Assembly (NCBI RefSeq): GCF_000243335.1 | Contig: NZ_JH597773.1 | Span: forward strand, 1,509,989 to 1,573,988 | Direction of reading: 5' to 3' | Origin: Leptonema illini DSM 21528 | GTDB taxonomy: Bacteria; Spirochaetota; Leptospiria; Leptospirales; Leptonemataceae | Length of the DNA: 64,000 nucleotides | Shown: positions 51,664 to 61,832 of the stretch, in pieces | Layout of the letters: each line of letters opens with the position of its first letter | How positions within the stretch are numbered: position 1 is the stretch's first letter | The notes under the pieces: model-generated | Told to the model about the DNA's origin: nothing | Seen by the model: only the letters and a program-made list of their open reading frames with translations | Databases searched by the model: none | Program-made: the position numbers and the translations under genes

Positions 51664-52407
51664 TCATTCATCGAGGAAGGGCATGCCTGCAATGCGAAGA
51701 TGTTCCCGCAGAACCTGAGGATCGGACTGGCGCTCTTTGACGAGGTTCTCGAAGCGCTGTCGCGGCGACCGGTAGTCCGAACTGCGTGGAATGATCAACC
51801 TGGAGACGGTGAGATCAAGTCGTTCTTCGGTAAAAATCGACAGAAGGCGCGGATCAAGGCCAAGCTGTTTCAGTAGAATATGAGCGAGGGCAATGCCCAT
51901 TCCCGAGCCCTCCGCCATATCGCTATAATTGAGATAAAACTGATACAACCCCTGAACCTTTTCCGAGGCCAGGAATTTACGCCGGATGCGTTCATCCTCC
52001 TGCCTGAAAAGCCGCCCCGGATTGCTGATATGCAGCACGCTAACCCGGCGATGAATGGAAAAGATCATCTCAAACCTGATGTTCTCGCGATTGAATTCCG
52101 AGGCGAAGTAATAGCGATCGTAGTCTGCAAGGCTGCGATGGAACTGTTCCATACCGCGTCCGTAGTCGCCCGGACGCAGGGGATTGATGTCGTTTCGAAA
52201 AAAGACCAGGCGTTTCAGATTGGCCTTGATGGAATTCTGCACGAGCTCGCGCACCACCGTCTGCAGCGGACCGGCCACAGAGCCGTCGACGGACGAAAAC
52301 AGAAAGCTCTCGATACGTTCTTCAAGCTCATCGGTTAACGAAGCGCCCGTTATGCACTCGGTTTCGAATCTCTGTTGAAGCTCGGGCAGGGAATCGATCA
52401 GACTCAT
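51664..52407 (-). CDS. Histidine-kinase-like ATPase (GHKL) protein
   Basis: A 247-residue protein with a GHKL ATP site: VVRELVQNSIKANLKRL is the N-box and EGSGMGIALAHILLKQLG the G-box. No HisKA or receiver is present, so it is more like an anti-sigma kinase or a regulator than a two-component kinase. The middle (VSVLHISNPGRLFRQED) separates the boxes by more than usual. It is separate from fapA by 67 bp and from thrC by 15 bp on the same strand. A partner would be an STAS protein (one is at 5100-5426), which is not proven. Confidence 0.72.
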   Translation of the reverse strand: MSLIDSLPELQQRFETECITGASLTDELEERIESFLFSSVDGSVAGPLQTVVRELVQNSIKANLKRLVFFRNDINPLRPGDYGRGMEQFHRSLADYDRYYFASEFNRENIRFEMIFSIHRRVSVLHISNPGRLFRQEDERIRRKFLASEKVQGLYQFYLNYSDMAEGSGMGIALAHILLKQLGLDPRLLSIFTEERLDLTVSRLIIPRSSDYRSPRQRFENLVKERQSDPQVLREHLRIAGMPFLDE

Positions 52408-52422
52408 CGCTGCCCTCTACTC

Positions 52423-53769
52423 TCAGACAGAACCGTGAATGCCGTCAAGGATTCTCTTCACCGCATCGACGTCGGGCTCGCATGAGATCGGCTGATTCGC
52501 GTAATCCGAGCGAACCCCGTCAAGCGATCGATTATGATAGCCTGTTTTGAATTCCGAGAACTTCAGCCCGTGCGCCGTTGAGATGACGACGACCTTCTGA
52601 CCCTTTTCGATCGTTCCGGCGGCGATGAGTTTCTCGGTGCAGGCAAGGGCGACACCCGTATGCGGATCATTGAAAAGCCCCGCCCTGTCGCCTCGCGCCG
52701 CGGCGTTTGCCAGCTCTTCTTCGCTGGCCTGCTCGACCACGCCTCCGAAACGCTCCAGAGCCCGGACAGCCCGGCGATAACTCACAGGCGCTCCGATTTG
52801 AATGGCTGAGGCAAGCGTCTTCTGCGCCTTTACGGGTCGGTATTCTCTGTAAGACGTTTGAAAGCTCTGATAGAGCGGATTCGCATGAGCGGCCTGGGCA
52901 ACACAGATGCGCGGAGCCTTTGAAATAAGCCCCATCTCAAGAAGAAGCTCAAAGCCTGCTCCCAGCGCCGATACGTTACCGAGGTTTCCTCCGGGGATGA
53001 CGATCCAGTCGGGCACCTGCCATGCCAGCTGCTGGATCACCTCGATGCCGACGGTCTTCTGGCCTTCGATGCGCAGCGGATTCATCGAATTCGCCAGATA
53101 GATGCCCGCCGATGGATCGGCCGTTACGTCGCGCACAACCTCCATACAGCCGTCAAAGTCCGTATTCAGCTGAATCACGGTTGCACCGCTTGCAAGCGGC
53201 TGCACAAGCTGTGCCGTCGAGATCTTGCCCTCGGGCAGAAAGATGATCACGGGAATGCCGGCCCAGGCTCCATAGGCGGCCAGAGCGGCGCTTGTATCGC
53301 CGGTCGAGGCGCAGGCGACGGCGCGGATGGGTTTGCCGGCCTTGATCAGATCATTCACATGACTGACAAGTACCGTCATACCGAGATCTTTGAACGATCC
53401 CGTATGTGAGATGCCACATTGTTTGATCCAGAGCTCGGCCAGTCCAAGCGGACCGGCAAGGCCGGGAACGGGAACAAGCGGGGTGGCGCCTTCGCCAAGG
53501 GAAACGATGTTCTCGTCTTTGATGCCCGGTAGCACCCATTCCTTCTTGCCCCACACGCCGGAGTTATACGGATGCTGTCCGGTACGGAATCGCTGTTCAA
53601 AGCGCTGCTTCCATTCCGTGGCCGGAATTGCCTTGAGCGGATTGACGTCATGATGGACGTCGAGTAGTCCGTCGCAAGAAGGGCAGCGAAATAAGACGGC
53701 ATCAATCGGATAAACGGAGCTGCAATCCATGCAGCGAAGTTCGGTGTGAAACGGTTGTGACTGAGACAT
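52423..53769 (-). CDS. thrC: Threonine synthase
   Basis: A 448-residue PLP enzyme that turns O-phosphohomoserine into threonine. A zinc ribbon opens the protein (LRCMDCSSVYPIDAVLF, RCPSCDGLLD), as in the long ThrC type, and the PLP lysine is in ISHTGSFKDLGMTVLV. The phosphate loop VIPGGNLGNVSALGAG and CASTGDTSAALAAYGA confirm the family. No thrA or thrB is adjacent. It sits between a small envelope protein gene and the GHKL gene on one strand. Confidence 0.95.
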   Translation of the reverse strand: MSQSQPFHTELRCMDCSSVYPIDAVLFRCPSCDGLLDVHHDVNPLKAIPATEWKQRFEQRFRTGQHPYNSGVWGKKEWVLPGIKDENIVSLGEGATPLVPVPGLAGPLGLAELWIKQCGISHTGSFKDLGMTVLVSHVNDLIKAGKPIRAVACASTGDTSAALAAYGAWAGIPVIIFLPEGKISTAQLVQPLASGATVIQLNTDFDGCMEVVRDVTADPSAGIYLANSMNPLRIEGQKTVGIEVIQQLAWQVPDWIVIPGGNLGNVSALGAGFELLLEMGLISKAPRICVAQAAHANPLYQSFQTSYREYRPVKAQKTLASAIQIGAPVSYRRAVRALERFGGVVEQASEEELANAAARGDRAGLFNDPHTGVALACTEKLIAAGTIEKGQKVVVISTAHGLKFSEFKTGYHNRSLDGVRSDYANQPISCEPDVDAVKRILDGIHGSV

Positions 53770-53775
53770 AGAGGA

Positions 53776-54426
53776 TTATTCTTCGTGTGGTGCGGCGTCG
53801 CCGGGACCGCGACCGAAATTGTACACTCCGCGCTTGCTCCGGCTTTTGAGATCAATTCCCGGATGGATGCGCTTGAGTTCAACGATAAATTTCATGCGCT
53901 CATCGCCGGCATTGTCGATGAAAAACCGCGTCGAAAGCTCGAATTCGATATAATGAACGGGCCGCTCGCCTTGCATGGCGGCCACAAGTCTGAAAAGCGC
54001 CGGATGGCCGATCAGCTCCCGGCTTTCGATGCGATCCCTGCCCTTCATGCGCTGCAGGTGCTGTTCATGCGGAGGCCTGTAGAGCACCGGACCGGAGGGA
54101 ATGAGCTCGATCTCGTATTCTTCGAGCGTCCGGTCTTTTCTGAAATCAAAGACAAGATGATCTTCAACGATTCCCTTCATGCGCAGCTTCCAGTCCGAAT
54201 CGACAAGGCCAAGACGGTAGCGCAGATGCCGCCCATTTTTCAGAATAAGTTCTTTGCTCTCGCCAAGAGCAGGCGGAGGAGAGCTTGTATCGGCCATGAC
54301 CTTGAAGGCGGGATACAGTATAAAATGATAGAAGAAGCCCAGAAGCACCATCACGCCCACCGCTCCGAGCACGACGAGCGTGATGTCGAGAGCAAGCGGC
54401 GTGATGAGCAGGGAGAAAGCGAACAT
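53776..54426 (-). CDS. Membrane-anchored protein of unknown function
   Basis: A 216-residue protein with one or two N-terminal membrane segments (MFAFSLLITPLALDITLVVL, VGVMVLLGFFYHFILYPAF) followed by a beta-rich soluble domain (LVFDFRKDRTLEEYEIELIP) and a disordered C-terminus with Asp/Gly/Pro. No family recognised. It is separated by 9 bp from the preceding lipoprotein gene and by 6 bp from thrC, so the three are likely cotranscribed. Confidence 0.65.
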   Translation of the reverse strand: MFAFSLLITPLALDITLVVLGAVGVMVLLGFFYHFILYPAFKVMADTSSPPPALGESKELILKNGRHLRYRLGLVDSDWKLRMKGIVEDHLVFDFRKDRTLEEYEIELIPSGPVLYRPPHEQHLQRMKGRDRIESRELIGHPALFRLVAAMQGERPVHYIEFELSTRFFIDNAGDERMKFIVELKRIHPGIDLKSRSKRGVYNFGRGPGDAAPHEE

Positions 54427-54435
54427 TCCTGAGTT

Positions 54436-55065
54436 TTACTGCTTCTGCGATTTCAGATACTGAATGGCCTTGAGTTTCGCCTCTTCATCGCTCAGGCCAG
54501 GACGGCGTTTAATCACCCAGCGAAAACGAACGTTGAAGCGGATGGGCTGGATCACCCCTTGCGGGAACTTGAAGCGGAATCGGGTCAGGTCTTCTTGAAA
54601 GAGTTTGGCCGCCTGATAGGTGCGCGGGTTATGCCCTGGAACGTACTGCAGCTGTTCGATCTGCCCCGTATGCGGGTTGAGACGAACATCAAGAACTCCT
54701 TCGATTTCCCAGTCGCGAAAATCGATCTCATCGTGGATTTCCTGATACGACTTCAACTGCTCTTTATCGCCTCGAGAATCTGAGGGCCTTTGAATCGACG
54801 ACGTCTGACCGTACTGGCGCACGCTATAATTTGTTCCCGTTATGAGAACACGATACAGTTCACCGGATACGGCCGGCTTCTGGAAAAAGAGATCATCGTC
54901 AGAGGCAGGTTCGGCCGGCTGATCTTCAACAAAGCCCTGAACCTCGGGTTTTGCCTTATCATCGCCTGTCGTTTCCTCGGTTTTTGTTCCTGAAACGCAG
55001 GCAAAGAGGGACTGGAATAAAAAAAGGACAATTGTGTATTTGAAAAGACGCGACAGAGAACTCAT
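54436..55065 (-). CDS. Lipoprotein with a TonB-like C-terminal domain
   Basis: A 209-residue protein with signal YTIVLFLFQSLFACVSG, where LFAC is a good lipobox. A disordered acidic stretch follows the cysteine. The C-terminal 100 residues (WEIEGVLDVRLNPHTGQIEQ, FRFKFPQGVIQPIRFNVRF) match the beta-alpha-beta fold of TonB C-terminal or energy-transducer domains: strand, RTYQAAKLFQEDLTRF helix, strand. A TonB role in transport is not supported by any ExbB or ExbD gene nearby. It is 9 bp upstream of the membrane protein gene. Confidence 0.7.
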   Translation of the reverse strand: MSSLSRLFKYTIVLFLFQSLFACVSGTKTEETTGDDKAKPEVQGFVEDQPAEPASDDDLFFQKPAVSGELYRVLITGTNYSVRQYGQTSSIQRPSDSRGDKEQLKSYQEIHDEIDFRDWEIEGVLDVRLNPHTGQIEQLQYVPGHNPRTYQAAKLFQEDLTRFRFKFPQGVIQPIRFNVRFRWVIKRRPGLSDEEAKLKAIQYLKSQKQ

Positions 55066-55106
55066 GCAAATCTCCGATTATAAAGAGGGATAAGGCAACT
55101 CTTCGA

Positions 55107-57347
55107 TCAGCGGTCCAGAAGGGCAATCAGTTTCTGCAGCGAATCGCCATCGTCAGGAAAATTGATCACTTCGAAGGAATATGCCGGAGCGACGGCCGAA
55201 CTGCGAAGCAGGCTGGCCTGTTTCAGTTCCATCTGCAAACGATCGGCGAAAATGCCCGCCTCCGTCTTTCCCCGTCCTGGAAGAAGCAGCACGTAGCGTC
55301 CGGCCCCCATCCGGCTTAAATAATCGCTCTGATGAAGGCTTCTCGAAAGGGTGCGGGAAAGCGACTGAAAATAGTCGGTCATGGCCGACATGGAGTTGGC
55401 GCCGAGTATCTTCTTCAGATTCCGCACGCGGAAATCGACGATAGAAAGAAAAGAATGGAATTCAAGCGCCTTCTGCACCTCACGTTCCAGACGCTTCTCC
55501 AGAGGACTGAACGGATCTCGAAAAAGCGTCTCTCGCTCCTGTAAAATCAGACAGTTGGCGAGAACGGGCGCCAGCTGCGCACAGGCGATCAGCGCGATCT
55601 CGCGTTCTTCATCGCTCCAGGCTCGCTCCGTGTGATGGACGGTGATAAAACCGACAAGCCAGTTCAGGTTGATCAGCGGTAAAATCCAGTAGTGCTGCAT
55701 CAGAGCGAGATCGTCTCCCGAATACGCCGCGACGATCTCGGGGTGTGTGCGGAAGTCGACAAGGTTATACACACCCGAGAGATTGGAGATCGTGCCCACA
55801 AGCTCCGAGCCCGAGACGGGTAACGAGAATCGTTTGAGGCTTTCCGGGCTGATACGACTGCCGGCAAATATTCGGTATGCCTGCTCCGTCGGATCGAGCA
55901 ACACAAGCGAAAGAGAGTCGACGGCCAGTACCTTCTTGAAATAGTCAAGAATCAGATCGTAGATTTCATCGACCGCTTTCTTCGTTTGAAGAGACGCCGT
56001 AAGATCGGCAAGGGCGCGATGCATGAGATTCTGACGCGTCAGGTTCTCGGTTTCCTCTTTATGCTTTCTGATGTTCTTAATGCGTTCGAGAGGGCCTATA
56101 AGGCTGCTGCCCAGCAAGCGCAGATACTCAAGATCGTCGATGATGTAGTCGGCGCGATCAAGCGGAGGACCGATCACGACAATTCCCTGTAGCTCCTTTC
56201 CCTGACGAAGCGGCATCAAAACAGAGGCCTTCGTTTTCTCGAGCATATCGCGCTCCAGATCACCGATGCCCGTCGTTTCTTTTAAGAACTCACCCGCATA
56301 ACGAATCTCATCTGAGGCGGCAAGAGCGTCGTAGATCTCGTCGCCGCCCTTGAGATTCCAGTCGTCGGCAGGAATCACGCCGCTGTGAGCGACGGGATAA
56401 AGTATGCCCTCCCGATCGTGCATACCGGCAAAGATGACGACCGTGCGCGCTCCGATCTGACCGAGAATGGAATAAAGCGCCGTATCCCAGAACTCCTCGG
56501 CATCGTCGATGGAATGCAGCTCACGGTTCAATTCAAAGAGAGAGAGATAGTTATCAATGCGTTTCTGAGATCCGATATGCGTCTCGACGGGCGTCGTCAT
56601 GATCTCTTCGTCTTCGAAAAGACGCCGTTCCTGTTCGCCTGTCAGTTCCCGGCTTTTCGATTCAGCCTCTCGAGCCGCCTCCTGCTCCCATTGTTCAAAT
56701 GGGTCCGCCTCGTGGGTATCATCCAGAAGCGCCGGATCATTTTCCTCAGAGCTCCGATCATCAAAAGTGAAGTCCGGAAAATCCGGAAGCTCATCGCTTA
56801 ACTGTTCACCATGCTCTAACTGATCTTCCTCTATCGTCGAATCAGCTGAAGAGAGAGGACCCTGAAGGTCGGCCAGCTCTTCGGCGGTCAGAGTGATACT
56901 TTCGTCTTCGAGATCTTCGTCTTGAACGCTTTCATCCTCGAACAGGTCTGCGTCCGGACTTTCGGCCGTGCCCTGGTCTTCATCAAAGAGCAGCGCCTCG
57001 GCCGTTCCTGCATCGATTTCAGGGGCCGGCTCGGGAAGGGCGCCGAATTCAGGGGATTCGGGAAGATCCTGGAAATCATCGACCGATGAAATTTCGTCGC
57101 TATCCAGAGAAAACGAGGGTCCTTCGGAGTCGCGCAGTTTCTGTGCACGCTGAAAAAGCCCGCGCCCGATGGACTCTTCGCGCAGTCGTCGAGCCCGTTC
57201 AAAGAGACCGCCCTTCTGCGCTGCTTCTCTCAGCCGCTCGGCACGCTGAAGCAGGCCGGTACGGGGTGGTGGCGATACGGACGCGGCTTGCGAACTCGAT
57301 GTCGGCGCAGCGCTCTGGACCTTTGTTGCTTTATCCAGGAGACCCAT
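55107..57347 (-). CDS. Tandem-GAF protein with degenerate GGDEF domain
   Basis: A 746-residue cytoplasmic protein. Residues 1-75 hold four copies of a short helical repeat (GLLDKATKV, GLLQRAERLREAAQKG, GLFERARRLREES, GLFQRAQKLRDSEG). A long acidic linker (75-240) includes ESITLTAEELADLQG (149-163). Two GAF domains follow (about 280-430 and 450-610), and the C-terminal 120 residues are a GGDEF fold in which the active-site loop is MGAGRYVLLLPGRG, so the catalytic GG(D/E)EF is lost. It is probably a sensor or scaffold rather than a cyclase. It lies 13 bp after the acidic repeat protein gene. Confidence 0.82.
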   Translation of the reverse strand: MGLLDKATKVQSAAPTSSSQAASVSPPPRTGLLQRAERLREAAQKGGLFERARRLREESIGRGLFQRAQKLRDSEGPSFSLDSDEISSVDDFQDLPESPEFGALPEPAPEIDAGTAEALLFDEDQGTAESPDADLFEDESVQDEDLEDESITLTAEELADLQGPLSSADSTIEEDQLEHGEQLSDELPDFPDFTFDDRSSEENDPALLDDTHEADPFEQWEQEAAREAESKSRELTGEQERRLFEDEEIMTTPVETHIGSQKRIDNYLSLFELNRELHSIDDAEEFWDTALYSILGQIGARTVVIFAGMHDREGILYPVAHSGVIPADDWNLKGGDEIYDALAASDEIRYAGEFLKETTGIGDLERDMLEKTKASVLMPLRQGKELQGIVVIGPPLDRADYIIDDLEYLRLLGSSLIGPLERIKNIRKHKEETENLTRQNLMHRALADLTASLQTKKAVDEIYDLILDYFKKVLAVDSLSLVLLDPTEQAYRIFAGSRISPESLKRFSLPVSGSELVGTISNLSGVYNLVDFRTHPEIVAAYSGDDLALMQHYWILPLINLNWLVGFITVHHTERAWSDEEREIALIACAQLAPVLANCLILQERETLFRDPFSPLEKRLEREVQKALEFHSFLSIVDFRVRNLKKILGANSMSAMTDYFQSLSRTLSRSLHQSDYLSRMGAGRYVLLLPGRGKTEAGIFADRLQMELKQASLLRSSAVAPAYSFEVINFPDDGDSLQKLIALLDR

Positions 57348-57360
57348 CTTCGCTCCTGTA

Positions 57361-58908
57361 TTACTTGAATACGCCCAGCTCTTCGATCACTTTTTTATAA
57401 AGATTGAAATATTCGGAGCGGCTGAACTCGCGCACCGTCTCTTCGGGCAACTGGCCGAGCAGATCATCGAGGTATCCGATGACCTTTTTCAGTTCTTCGC
57501 GCTTCACGCCCGTTTCAAGCGATAACTCGTCGGCCATTCGTTCGGAACGAGGCTCTTCGTGCAGGGCGACTTCGGGCTCCCCTTCAAGCGCACCTTGATC
57601 GATTGCCGTTTCTTCGATTGCAGTGCCTTCAAGAATATCGGCAAGCTCGTCATCGGTCAGAGCGACCGGACCCTCTTCCTCTTCCTGAAAAAAGGAAGGT
57701 TGAGCGGCCTCTTCAAGGTCAGAACCGAAAGAGGGCTCTGTGAGTTCTTCGCTTTCAGAGCCCGATTCGTCAAAGCCTTCAAACTCCTGAACGGCCTCCA
57801 TCTCATCGATATCGTCGGTCAGGACCTCTTCATCGGAGCCAAAAGGAGAAGGGCTGATGGCCAGGTCGTCCGAGACGATATTGGAAAGCTCGTCGGCGGT
57901 AAGCGTAATGCTTTCGTCATCATCAGAATCCAGAATGGAAAGCTGCGGCATCTGCACTTCGTCGCCCAGCACCTCGCGTTGCAGCTCTTCGTCCGAGAAT
58001 TCAAGCGGATCGACGTCTTCCATATCGTGCGCCATCTCGTCGCGCATCGCATGTTCCTCGTCCGCAGGCTCCGCAAGGCCCTGATCTACGTCGCCAAGGA
58101 TGTTATCGAGCTCGTCTTCAGAAAGAGCCACATCTTCATCGTCAGATTCAGAAAGGTTAACAGAGAGGTCTTCGGCGAGATCGGCAGGCGGTTCAAAATC
58201 AAAAGATCCGTCGATTTCGGGAAGTCCACTTTCAATCTCAGCGGTGTCGGCGGCAAAGCCCTGCTCCGAAATGTCGGCAAGATCCATATCAAGGTCATCG
58301 GGCAGGACAAGGTCGTCGGATTGTATCGAATCCTCGGGCATCTCAAGATCGAGTTCTTCGAGATCGCCGTAAGAGGCATTATCCGATTCAGGCATGGCGC
58401 CGAGTTCAAGATCGTCATCGGTCGATGAGCCGAGATTCATCTCGGTGCCGCCAAAATCCGAAAGCTCCGTCTCCATTTCAAGATCGGCGCCGACGATATC
58501 GCTCAATTCATCGGCAGTCAGCGTGACCGGCTCTTCCTCTTCATCAGAGGCAAAGTCACCGGAGGAAAGCCCTTCAGAGGAAAGGTCATCAGAGGAAAGG
58601 TCATTTGAGGCCAGCTCAGATCCGAACTCGTTGCTCGATTCGGACATCGGAAAACCGCCCGCATCAAAGGCGTCTTCTACGCTGTACGATGGTTCGCCCG
58701 ATTGCGACTCGCCCTCTTGCATATCGAGCGTGGACAGATCGCCAAAATCGCTATCGAGAGAAGGAAAATCCGAGGGGAAATCCGACCCCGACTCCAGGCC
58801 GACGAGATCAGAGTCCTCGATTGGCGGCAGCTCAAAATCAAGATTGAGCGGCTCAAGGTCGAGATCATCGGCGATATCAGATGATGACGTTTTCTCTTTG
58901 GAGTCCAT
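57361..58908 (-). CDS. Highly acidic repeat protein with LTxDELxxI motifs
   Basis: A 515-residue protein in which Asp, Glu and Ser dominate; it is very acidic and predicted mostly disordered. A short motif of the form (I/V)(T/A)L(T/S)xDEL(S/D/A)(D/N)I(L/V) occurs at residues 127-139, 260-271, 333-345 and 415-426, with a looser variant near 304-315. The motif resembles the N-terminal peptide of FliM and FliY (LSQxEIDALL). A structured C-terminal helix domain of about 50 residues (VKREELKKVIGYLDDLLGQL, SEYFNLYKKVIEELGVF) ends the protein. The long opposite-strand open frame is an artefact of the Asp/Glu/Ser codon bias. It is the first gene of a pair with the GAF protein. Confidence 0.75.
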   Translation of the reverse strand: MDSKEKTSSSDIADDLDLEPLNLDFELPPIEDSDLVGLESGSDFPSDFPSLDSDFGDLSTLDMQEGESQSGEPSYSVEDAFDAGGFPMSESSNEFGSELASNDLSSDDLSSEGLSSGDFASDEEEEPVTLTADELSDIVGADLEMETELSDFGGTEMNLGSSTDDDLELGAMPESDNASYGDLEELDLEMPEDSIQSDDLVLPDDLDMDLADISEQGFAADTAEIESGLPEIDGSFDFEPPADLAEDLSVNLSESDDEDVALSEDELDNILGDVDQGLAEPADEEHAMRDEMAHDMEDVDPLEFSDEELQREVLGDEVQMPQLSILDSDDDESITLTADELSNIVSDDLAISPSPFGSDEEVLTDDIDEMEAVQEFEGFDESGSESEELTEPSFGSDLEEAAQPSFFQEEEEGPVALTDDELADILEGTAIEETAIDQGALEGEPEVALHEEPRSERMADELSLETGVKREELKKVIGYLDDLLGQLPEETVREFSRSEYFNLYKKVIEELGVFK

Positions 58909-59036
58909 AAATACCCGGATTCATACTTATTTTCGGACGGCAGAAGCCGTGAATCCATCGCTTCTTTTTCAAAAAGGGGAAAAAGAATCATTCGGGTAGA
59001 GGCAGATCGTTGCTGGCGGGCGTGATGTACGGGCTT

Positions 59037-59072
59037 GAAAAAGAGAAAAGGACGGTCTCCCGTCCTTTTCTC
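59037..59072 (-). terminator. Rho-independent terminator of the atp operon
   Basis: A 13-bp perfect stem with a 4-base loop (arms 59043-59055 and 59060-59072; sense GAGAAAAGGACGG) precedes a TTTTTC tract on the minus strand, 20 bp after the atpC stop. Confidence 0.88.
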
Positions 59073-59091
59073 GTAACGGCTTCCACCGTTC

Positions 59092-59484
59092 TTATTTCAC
59101 AAGAGATAGCTTCGCTCTAACCGACCGCAGCTTTTCAAGCCGCTCCTCGATCTCTTCGTCGCCGGCCGTCTTGCGAGCAAGCAGCGCATCGCGCTCTTTT
59201 TCGGCGTCGGAGGCCTTGATCTCCTCGGGCGCCAGAGCGTTATGCGCAAGAACCGTAACCCTGTTACCGGCGACTTCGAGGAAGCCGCCATCCACAAACA
59301 GGATCTTTCTCTCGCTTCCCTGATGCACGGTAAGCTTACCGGGTCCAAGGCGGGCAAACATCGTCGCGTGTCCGGGCTGGATTCCGGCCAGTCCGTCAAA
59401 CAACGGAATCTGTACGGAATCGGCTACGCCCTCAAACATCGATCGGTACGGCGTTACCACGCTGATTTCGAGTTGCTTCGACAT
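59092..59484 (-). CDS. atpC: ATP synthase F1 epsilon subunit
   Basis: A 130-residue epsilon subunit. The N-terminal beta-sandwich (LEISVVTPYRSMFEGVADSV, IPLFDGLAGIQPGHATMFA) and two C-terminal helices are in place. It couples rotor to F1 and regulates hydrolysis. It is the last gene of the atp operon, 10 bp after atpD, and is followed by a strong terminator. Confidence 0.94.
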   Translation of the reverse strand: MSKQLEISVVTPYRSMFEGVADSVQIPLFDGLAGIQPGHATMFARLGPGKLTVHQGSERKILFVDGGFLEVAGNRVTVLAHNALAPEEIKASDAEKERDALLARKTAGDEEIEERLEKLRSVRAKLSLVK

Positions 59485-59494
59485 CTAAGCCTCC

Positions 59495-60946
<1,452 letters not shown>

Positions 60947-61819
60947 TTATTTAATGGCGTCTGCGCCGGCGACGATCTCGGCAAGTTCTTGCGTAATCGC
61001 AGCCTGACGTTTCCGGTTGTAGATCCGGGTCAGCGACTTGTTCATATCTCCGGCTGCATCAGATGCGGCCTTCATGGCGATACGGCGGGCGATCTGCTCT
61101 GACGTAACGGCCTCAAGCAGCGTCTTATAAAAGACATACTCGGCCATATGTGGAAGCAGCGTTTTCAGGATCTCCTCAGCGGAAGGCTGGAAGAGAACGT
61201 TAGCCGTTTTCTTCTCGGTCTCGGCCGACTCATCGGATTTCGTCATCGGGAAGAGCGTGAAATTTTCAGCGCGCTGTACGACGGCCGAGATGTAGCGAGT
61301 GGCGATCAACTCGAGACGATCGTATTCTTCGTGAACGAAACCGTGCATGTATTCGTCGGCAAGCGCCCGGGCGTCATGGTACTGAAAGTTATCGTCAAAG
61401 TTGGTCCAGCTTTTCGCAACGGGAACCTTAACGAACTTGAAGTAAGCAAGGCCCTTCTTACCGATCACATGCAGATCAAAGGCCGTTCCAGAATCCTGCA
61501 ACTCTTTGATGCGAGTGCGTGCCAGCTTCAGCAGCTGAGCGTTATACCCGCCGCAGAGCCCGCGGTTCGCCGTCACGATAAGAAGGATCACCTTCTTCGG
61601 ATTCTCGACCTTCCTCAAAAGAGGAAGGTCCAGTTCGCCCGTGACGCCAGAAAGTGTGTCAAGCAGCTCGATCATCTTGTTGCCGTAAGGCTGCGAGTCG
61701 TGCACCTTCACCATCATCTTCCGGGATTTCGCCGCGGAGACCAGTTCCATGGTCTTGGTGATCTTGCGGATGTTCTTTACAGAACCAATCCGCTTTTTAA
61801 TGATTTTAAGACCGGCCAT
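60947..61819 (-). CDS. atpG: ATP synthase F1 gamma subunit
   Basis: A 290-residue gamma subunit, the central stalk. The N-terminal helix AGLKIIKKRIGSVKNIRKIT with AMELVSAAKSRKM-type (here TMELVSAAKSRKM) and the C-terminal ARRIAMKAASDAAGDMNKSL with IYNRKRQAAITQEL are conserved. In the middle VILLIVTANRGLCGGYNAQL matches. It is 13 bp after atpA. Confidence 0.95.
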   Translation of the reverse strand: MAGLKIIKKRIGSVKNIRKITKTMELVSAAKSRKMMVKVHDSQPYGNKMIELLDTLSGVTGELDLPLLRKVENPKKVILLIVTANRGLCGGYNAQLLKLARTRIKELQDSGTAFDLHVIGKKGLAYFKFVKVPVAKSWTNFDDNFQYHDARALADEYMHGFVHEEYDRLELIATRYISAVVQRAENFTLFPMTKSDESAETEKKTANVLFQPSAEEILKTLLPHMAEYVFYKTLLEAVTSEQIARRIAMKAASDAAGDMNKSLTRIYNRKRQAAITQELAEIVAGADAIK

Positions 61820-61832
61820 TCATTTCCTCCGA

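Noticed and set aside
54436-55065. TonB energy-transducer assignment
   Set aside because: The protein is a lipoprotein without an N-terminal transmembrane anchor, and no ExbB or ExbD is present; only the C-terminal fold resembles TonB.
57559-58428. 289-codon open frame on the plus strand opposite the acidic repeat gene
   Set aside because: It is a by-product of the Asp/Glu/Ser-rich codons on the other strand; it has no domain and the minus-strand gene has a clear C-terminal domain and neighbours on the same strand.
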